Origin: Cepaea nemoralis
Lineage: Eukaryota; Mollusca; Gastropoda; Stylommatophora; Helicidae
Assembly: GCA_014155875.1 (NCBI GenBank)
Contig: JACEFZ010018189.1
Span: 62,001-126,000, forward strand
Reading direction: 5' to 3'
DNA length: 64,000 bases
This document shows positions 57,432-64,000 of this stretch, one piece after another. The notes below the pieces were generated by a model. The model was not told the origin of the DNA. It was given only the letters and a program-made list of their open reading frames with translations, and did no database searches. The stretch's first letter is position 1, and each line of letters opens with the position of its first letter. The translations under genes and the position numbers were made by a program.

Positions 57432-60400
57432 CTATTCGTGTGAAATATCAGGTATTTCTACCCCAGATGGTCGACTAAGGGTATCAGCAAGGATGTTGTC
57501 CCTACCCTTAATATGCTCTATACTAAAAGTATAATTCTGTAATATTAACGACCACCTGTAGATGCGGTCATTCCTATGTACCCCACTTTGTATGACGTGA
57601 TCGGGGAGTTGTCAGTCTGGACCACAAAGTGATTACCCGCCAGAAATCGATGCAACTTCCTCACCGAGTAGATGACGCTTTGGGCTTCCAACTCTGATAT
57701 GGAATATCTGGACTCAGCCGGTGTGATCTTACGGCTCACGTAGCAAATCGGATGGAAGATGTCATCATAAAACTGGCCTAGTACTGCAGCGATGGATATC
57801 CTGCTGGCATCTGTCCTAAGATAATAAACGAGCCTAGGATTAGGCAAGCGGAGGATTGGTACATTACTAAATAGGATTTTCAATTTTGACAATGCAGAAA
57901 TTAATAATGCATGTTTGACATCTAATTTTACTGATGCTTTTAAAACATTTGAAAATACACTTGTAATTTCAGCTAAGTTCGGTATGAACTTGCTATAATA
58001 ATTTACTAAACCCAAAAGGCTCCTGACCTGCTTTTTCGTTGTAGGCATGGTCAGGTTCATAATTTTGGTAATAATTCTATTTTCAGTTTTCAGTTGTCCT
58101 TGTGAAATGACATGACCTAAAAAATCAATTTCTTGAAGGCCCAATTCGACTTTGCTCGATTTGACCGTGAGACCGAAGAGTCGCAACCTATCGAAGACAT
58201 GTCTTAGTTTCAGTAAGTGTGTTGTCCAGTCCTCTGTATGGACACAAATATCATCTATATAGGTCACTGTATTCGTCACTCCATGTAGCAAATCTCTAGT
58301 TAAGCGTACGAAAGTGGCAGGAGCATTATGAAGTCCGAAAGGAAGAAATCGCCACTCGTAAAGACTTAGAGGTGTAGAGAATGCAGTAAGATGGATAGAT
58401 TGAGTCTGCATAGGGACCTGCCAATATCCCTTAGTAAGGTCTAATTTAGAAACGATTTTGGAGGTGGACATATCAAGAATCAGATCTTCGCAGGAAGGAA
58501 TTGGTTCTGCGTCGATCTTAGTGACATTGTTGAGTTTTCTATAGTCCACACAAAGACGAATGATAGAGTCTTTTTTCTTGACCAGGACGATTGGAAAGGA
58601 GTACTCAGATGTAGATTTTTGAATAATTCCACTAGCTTCTAAATTAAGAATTTCCTTATTTAGATTTTCCCTATAGCTAAGTGGGATAGAGTACGGCCTG
58701 CATTTGATAGGCTTCGAGTCTGAAAGGAGGATGGAGTGCTCGATTCTGTCCGTCCTACCTGGAATGTCGGAAAATATGTCCTATATTCAGTCACTAATTC
58801 TATTATCTGTCGTCGTTGTTCTTCTGTCAGTCCCGTTTCTAATTGTATACAATCTAATGTAGCAGTCTTGTCCACAATTGGAACGGGTAGTTCCATCCCG
58901 TCATCGTCTACCTGATTCAGTACGGTTGTGGTGCTAAGTGCGTTTTCTGTAAACTCACTAAGTGTATGCATATCGTTGGATTTGCCAGTCTCGCTAACTA
59001 GTGTAGTTGCGTTATGTACGTCTGTCGTCTCATCCAAAGGTGTGGGTGCATTGTGTTCGTCTGTCTCTAATTCTGTCTCTTGTCATAAAAAGTAGGGTTT
59101 CAACATGTTGATATGAAATATCTTTAAGTGTCCGTTTATCGATATTTCATAATCGACATCAGAAATTTCTCGTACCACTTTGAATGGCCCTTGCCATGAA
59201 GTCAATAATAAATTTCGTTTGTCTGGAAGTAACAGAAGTATGTCTTGATCTGGTTCAAGATCAATTGTTCTCGCACCTTTGTTTGCGTATTGGCGGTAGA
59301 TTTGACCCTTCCTCTCCAAAGCTGCCTTAGCTATGATACACGATTTCATGATTTTATCTCGTGTTTCTGTCACCATTTCATAAGGTGTTTTTGAGGTTGG
59401 AATTTCAGTGGAATTAGTTATTACCTGATGATAAATTGTTAGGGGTCCACGTGGGTTAGCCCCGTACACTAATTCAAACGGTGAGAAACCCGTGCTTGAA
59501 TGGGGAATCTCCCGATAGGCGAACAGCACTGTTGGTAACAGTGTATCCCAATCTGCTGGGTTTTCTGCTGTCACCTTAGCCAGCATATGCTTAAGGTCTC
59601 CGTTAATTTTCTCTACTATCCCATTGCTGGCTGGATGATAAGCTGTTGTAAAATGCTGTTTAATCCCTAACATTTTCGTAAGGGCTTGCGTTGCAGCCGA
59701 TATGAATTGAGTTCCACGATCGGATAGGATGGTACGTGGGAATCCGAATCGTGAGAACAAGTGTAGAAATACATTGGCAACGTCTTTGGAGGTGATGTAT
59801 TTCAAAGCTACTGCCTCAACCCACCATGAACATAGGTCTACCATCGTTAAGATGAAGCGATTTCCTTTGCTGGACACCTGGTTCAGGGGTCCAACAATAT
59901 CTACCGCCACACTTTCAAATGGCCTAGAGGCCAACGTTGAAGGTTGCACTTCAGCTGTAGGATGTTTACCCTTACGTACTAGTTGTTGACAGACATTACA
60001 CGAACGACAAAATAATTTTATATCATTACAAAACCCTGGCCAATAAAAATGAGCCTGAATTCTGGCCCTGGTTTTGTCGTATGCAAGGTGACCAGCAAAC
60101 GGTGACTCATGTGCAATCTTTAGCACAGTTTGGCGGTGTTGTAAGGTAACACCGTTTGCTGAATCTCATGGTTACCAGTTTTATAATACCTAGTAAGAAT
60201 CCCATTATTTAGTCTAAAGAACCATGATGCGTTTTTTGTCAATTTGGCTTTTTCTTTCAATAACTTTAAATATGGAGACACACTAGGATCAGCTTTCTGC
60301 TGTTCTATGAATTTTTGTCTGGTGGTATCATCCGTGCTAGTTGGTGATAGCAACAGTAGTCTCTCATCTTGTAGTGTGTCTTGATGTTTCATAGTGTCTG

Positions 60401-60620
60401 CTCTGGTTGTTGCATTAGCTGCATTTAATTTTTCCCATGCAGCTATTTCATCGCTAGTGCATTGTTTCAATTGGGGTAAGCATCCCAAAATTAAATCAGT
60501 ACAAGGGTTATCTAAAATCGCGCATGTAAAGGTACCAGAAAGGAAAGGAGTGTTAATACGGGCTTTGGCCAAAGGGTAAATTTCAATGTTCCCCGAAAAG
60601 GTTCGGCATTTGACTGAGTC
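57432..60620 (-). pseudogene. Protease-integrase-RT-RNase H of element 4
   Basis: Reading from 60620: end of the protease (CRTFSGNIEIYPLAKARI, DLILGCLPQ); a linker; integrase frame 60126-59083 with HHCC (H6, H13, C43, C46) and core D76, D136, E172 (35 residues apart). RT follows with LVKKKDSIIRLCVDYRKLN, YIDDICVH near 58255 and LLGLVNYYSKF, then RNase H with RTDASRISIA, ELEAQSV and QTDNSP, ending at 57432. Lesions: frameshift near 60140, TGA at 59083-59085, frameshift near 58760, frameshift near 57605. Integrase and RT are about as long as in element 1. Not functional. Confidence 0.87.
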
Positions 60621-61543
60621 ACCTGTAGGGTGGCTAGACAAGGACACATGACTGTAGGGTGGCTAGACAAGGACATATGACTGTAGTGTGGGTAGACAAG
60701 GACATATGACTGTAGGGTGGGTAGACAAGGACACATGACTGTAGGGTGGGTAGACAAGGACACATGACTGTAGGGTGGGTAGACAAGGACATATGACTGT
60801 AGTGTGGGTAGACAAGGACACATGACTGTAGGGTGGGTAGACAAGGACACATGACTGTAGGGTGGGTAGACAAGGACATATGACTGTAGTGTGGGTAGAC
60901 AAGGACATATGACTGTAGGGTGGGTAGGCAAGGACATATGACTGTTGGGTGGGTAGACAAGGACATATGACTGCAGGGTGGGTAGGCAAGGACACATGAC
61001 TGTAGGGTGGCTAGACAAGGACATATGACTGTAGGGTGGGTAGACAAGGACACATGACTGTTGGGTGGCTAGACAAGGACACATGACTGTAGGGTGGGTA
61101 GGCAAGGACACATGACTGTAGTGTGGGTAGACAAGGACATATGACTGTAGGGTGGGTAGGCAAGGACACATGACTGTAGTGTGGGTAGACAAGGACATAT
61201 AACTGTAGGGTGGGTAGGCAAGGACACATGACTGTAGGGTGGCTAGGCAAGGACACATGACTGTAGGGTGGGTAGACAAGGACATATGACTGTAGGGTGG
61301 GTAGACAAGGACACATGACTGTAGGGTGGGTAGACAAGGACATATGACTGTAGGGTGGGTAGACAAGGACATATGACTGTAGGGTGGGTAGACAAGGACA
61401 TGTGACTGTAGGGTGGCTAGACAAGAACACATGACTGTAGGGTGGCTAGACAAGGACATATGTCTGTAGGGTTGCTAGACAAGGACATATGACTGTAGGG
61501 TGGGTAGACTAGGACATATGACCGTAAGGTGGACAGACAAGGA
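60621..61543. repeat. 29-bp satellite, block 4
   Basis: About 32 units; richer than the other blocks in the ACTGTAGTGTGGG and GGGTAGGCAAGG variants. The first variant recurs at multiples of 29 bases (60685, 60801, 60888, 61120, 61178). The last units before 61543 are degenerate. Confidence 0.96.
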
Positions 61544-62255
61544 TGCTAGCCACTACGATATCTCGGCTGCCAGTTTAAGGCATTGCACACTTACCCGCAC
61601 GCAGTTTCCTGTCATGAGTCTGTGATGTGATAACGCCATCACATTGTGTAGGAACGAGAACCAGGAGGATTACGGACCTAATCTGCCTCTCACTTTCATA
61701 AGCGAAGAGCTCAGGCGTTGAACCCGCGCCCGTCCGCGCTCCAGTCATTACCAGTACAGCTGGCTATATTGTAAGATATGTTGGTATGAAAATATTGTAA
61801 GGTATCTTGGTGTGAAAATAGTGTATGTTATGCTGATATGACCATATTATAAAATATGCTGATATTTAAATATTCTAAGGCATACTAGTATGAAAAGATT
61901 GTAAGGTATGCTTGTATAAAAGTATTGTAAGGTATGCTGGAATAAAAATAGTGTAAGGAATGCTGGTATGAAAATATTGTAAGGTATGCTGATATGAAAG
62001 TAAGGATGACATGATGGTATGAACATATTTTAAGGTACGATGGTATAAGAATATTGTAAAGTTAAGGTATGTTTGTATGAAAATATGTAGAACACTGCGT
62101 ATGATCTAGAGATTACAGTACAAACTAATATAGATCCAAGCAAAATAAGTCAACAGAAACATCATGTAATAAGTTCAGCGTCTGATGATTGACACATATA
62201 TTATGATATTATATACGAGGTTTCAATTATGAATTGCAAATGTTTTCCCTAACAG
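61544..62255. repeat. Spacer with 26-bp minisatellite
   Basis: Bases 61771-62095 are about twelve imperfect copies of a 26-bp unit like GTAAGGTATGCTGGTATGAA plus AATATT. Other parts are unassigned. This is the DNA just upstream of the P450 exon. Confidence 0.8.
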
Positions 62256-62478
62256 GTCCGGTGTGTGTACCATCTGCTGACTACACAATGGATCTAACCG
62301 TGCTGATTATATCCGCTGTCGTCTGCCTGGTCATCTTCTTCTGGTTTCGTCGGACTGACCACCATCTACCGCCCAGCCCCATGCGACCACTGCCTATAGT
62401 GGGTCCTCTTCTCTACCTGTCTCCCGACAGTCGACAGCAGTTTCAGGAATTTCGCAAACGATACGGGGATATTTACAG
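62256..62478 (+). CDS. Cytochrome P450 (CYP2-like), N-terminal exon
   Basis: The start is taken as ATG 62288. The 63 codons give a membrane anchor (residues 4-20, TVLIISAVVCLVIFFWF), basic residues, then the proline-rich hinge LPPSPMRPLPIVGPLL and the QFQEFRKRYGDIY motif that opens microsomal CYP2-clan proteins. Such enzymes are ER-bound haem monooxygenases of about 500 residues. A splice donor (TTTACAG|GTACAT) follows at 62478/62479, leaving phase 2. A good acceptor, TTTTCCCTAACAG, ends at 62255, so 62256-62287 may be 5' untranslated sequence of this exon. An in-frame upstream ATG at 62240 lies before that acceptor and is less likely. No later exon is in the window; the haem-binding cysteine is therefore not seen. 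The only host gene found. Confidence 0.75.
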
Positions 62479-63425
62479 GTACATAACCTGGGCACAGTGT
62501 GCTTCTGTTCAGGAGCTATAATTAAGTAATATGGCATTATTAGGTAGGAATCAACATGACAGCAGCTTGCACAACACATGTTGTTTTCGCTGGCTCTCTT
62601 TGAATCTATGCATAGTCCATACACACTACTTCTAGTAGCACAGAACTGCATTGTGCGTGTGGATTAGCTTTCCCTAGTATCAGAGTCACCGGGTGAACCG
62701 ACTCCGACTTCAGCAGTACTTGTAATTGGCGTCCCCAAGCCAAGGACGAGAAGTCAACATTTTAGTCCAACTGTCCAGTTTAGGGGTTGAAACCCTTACC
62801 TGAACATCAGCACACCTTATATTTAAGAACGCGTGTATGAAAATTCTAGAAATCGTTACCCTTACAACTAATTGTACAGTAGTAAGTAAAACTAAATCTG
62901 TCTACTAGACCTCTTGAGCCGCATTGTGTAGATGGTGCTAACAACTAAAGGGACCAAGAGTTACTAAACTTAGGAGTTGTGTTACCTCCAATTTCTTAGC
63001 AAATTGAATTACCGCTCACACTGGTGTTGTAGTCGGTGAGGGTTCACTTCCCCGACGCTCCCAATCCTTGCAAGCAAACTCGGGACAAATTCTCTTTTAA
63101 GCTGGATATAGATCAAATCCCTGGATACATAAGCATACGTTAGAAATGGCTCGTGAAAGGGTAAATGCAACTGATCCTGCTATCCATAATGAGTGGAGAG
63201 GAGGAGGTTAGGTGCCAAGGTTTAATACTGTTACTTTACTACTAGACAGGGCAGGTTTCCTCTCTGAAATTTCCCCTCCCTGGTTATTATAACGAGCCCC
63301 AACAATGATTGAAGTAACAGGTACACATAAACAATTACGCACACTTGGAATATATTAAGAGTGAACTAATTGTTAAAGAAACTACCACTGTCTTTATTTT
63401 CTAGCAAGATAAATAATTCAGACAA
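62479..63425 (+). other. Probable P450 intron, no further exon seen
   Basis: Starts with GTACATAACC. No stretch resembling the second P450 exon was recognised. Confidence 0.5.
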
Positions 63426-63429
63426 ATTA

Positions 63430-64000
63430 AGATAGAATATTTGGTAATTTCAAGAGAAGGAGCGGCTAAAAACTCTGGCCACATACAAAAAGATAATATG
63501 ACCATTAAAAGAACGGAAACATACAAATACCTGGATACAATCTTCAACTGCTCCAACATAATAAGGGAAGAAATACAAGCTAGAATCAACTCTGGAAATA
63601 AGATATACTATGCACTACAACATCTGCTAAAATCAAATGCGCTAGTCTCGTAACACCAAGATCACAATATACAAAACACTGATCAGACCAGTTGTGCTGT
63701 ATGGCTCTGAAACCTGGAGTACAACTAAAGGAGACGAAGCCTTGTTACAAACCTTTGAGAACAAAGTCTTAAGACGCATCTTTGGGCCCATTAGGGATAC
63801 ACAAAGTGGAGAGTGGAAAAGAAGAAGCAACAAAGACATTTATGATCTGTTTAAGTCCCCGCTAATCACTGGTATCATGAAGGCTAATAGACTGCAATGG
63901 CTGGGGCATATAGAAAGAATGGAAGATAATAGGGAAACAAAACTCGCTTACACTCAGGACATAAATGACCGTAGACCCCGAGGTAGACCAAGAAGACGGT
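63430..64000 (+). pseudogene. 3' part of an EN/RT LINE (LINE E), runs off the window
   Basis: Residues match the region after the RT palm: ETYKYLDTIFNCSNIIREEI, QARINSGNKIYYALQHLLKS, a frameshift near 63645, then YGSETWSTTKGDEALLQTFE, RRIFGPI, then LQWLGHIERMEDN and RRPRGRPRR. A typical EN/RT LINE C-terminus, distinct from LINEs A-D. It sits in the presumed P450 intron, same strand. Truncated upstream. Confidence 0.75.

Larger units (their letters stand above)
54592..60620 (-). mobile_element. Gmr1-like LTR element 4, 5'-truncated
   Basis: On the minus strand: protease (from 60620), integrase, RT, RNase H (to 57432), untranslated region, polypurine tract and 3' LTR (55214-54592). The order again has integrase before RT. 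Gag and the 5' LTR are absent; protease sequence joins the satellite at 60620-60621 over a short shared CTACAG/ACAG stretch. The left border (TGTCAGCAACC) enters a satellite unit after ATGAC; no target duplication can be tested because the other end is lost. Confidence 0.85.

Noticed and set aside
42656..61459. Long minus-strand frames across the satellite (81-315 codons)
   Set aside because: They are translations of the 29-bp repeat in rotating phase. They overlap one another in all frames and have no conserved start or domain.
62479..64000. Further P450 exons
   Set aside because: No stretch resembled CYP2-clan exon 2 or the haem-binding region; the only coding similarity is LINE E.

Overview
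The window is a gene-poor, repeat-saturated piece of an animal nuclear genome. The evidence is one spliced exon (start of a CYP2-like cytochrome P450, 62256-62478), many non-LTR and LTR retrotransposons, tRNA-derived SINEs, hAT-type terminal repeats and long CA/CT/TA microsatellites. The mix of RTE-like and RNase H-bearing LINEs, Gmr1-type Ty3/gypsy elements and head-plus-tail SINEs suits a marine invertebrate, perhaps a mollusc. That assignment is inference only.

Layout. 0-5 kb: 3' ends of three LINE types and a minus-strand gag-protease-integrase relic. 5-19 kb: mostly unassigned AT-rich DNA with microsatellites, a second RNase H LINE fragment, copies of an interspersed repeat called R1 here, a 2.8-kb TGTCA...TGACA-bounded segment and a hAT MITE. 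20-27 kb: a stack of insertions, with a near-complete RTE-like LINE inside an R1 copy inside another LINE, which also carries a SINE. 28-30 kb: an RTE relic split by a hAT MITE that is itself split by a solo LTR. 30-41 kb: a LINE relic hit by a SINE, a nearly intact 8-kb LTR retrotransposon and a foldback element. 42.7-61.5 kb: about 5.5 kb of a 29-bp satellite, split into four blocks by three more LTR elements. 61.8-64 kb: a 26-bp minisatellite, the P450 exon, its intron and a last LINE fragment.

Main result. The LTR element at 31910-39939 has 516-bp LTRs differing at one position, a 5-bp target duplication, and the order gag-protease-integrase-reverse transcriptase-RNase H. This is the Ty1/copia order on Ty3/gypsy-type proteins, the arrangement known from Gmr1-like elements. 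The minus-strand element at 54592-60620 shows protease-integrase-RT-RNase H. The elements at 45152-48440 and 49112-53088 end in RNase H followed directly by 3' untranslated sequence, polypurine tract and LTR, as the same order predicts. Two of them carry 5-bp target duplications inside the satellite unit and in nearly the same register.

Nearly every coding region is a mobile-element protein and most are broken. No RNA gene, CRISPR array, operon or bacterial feature was found.
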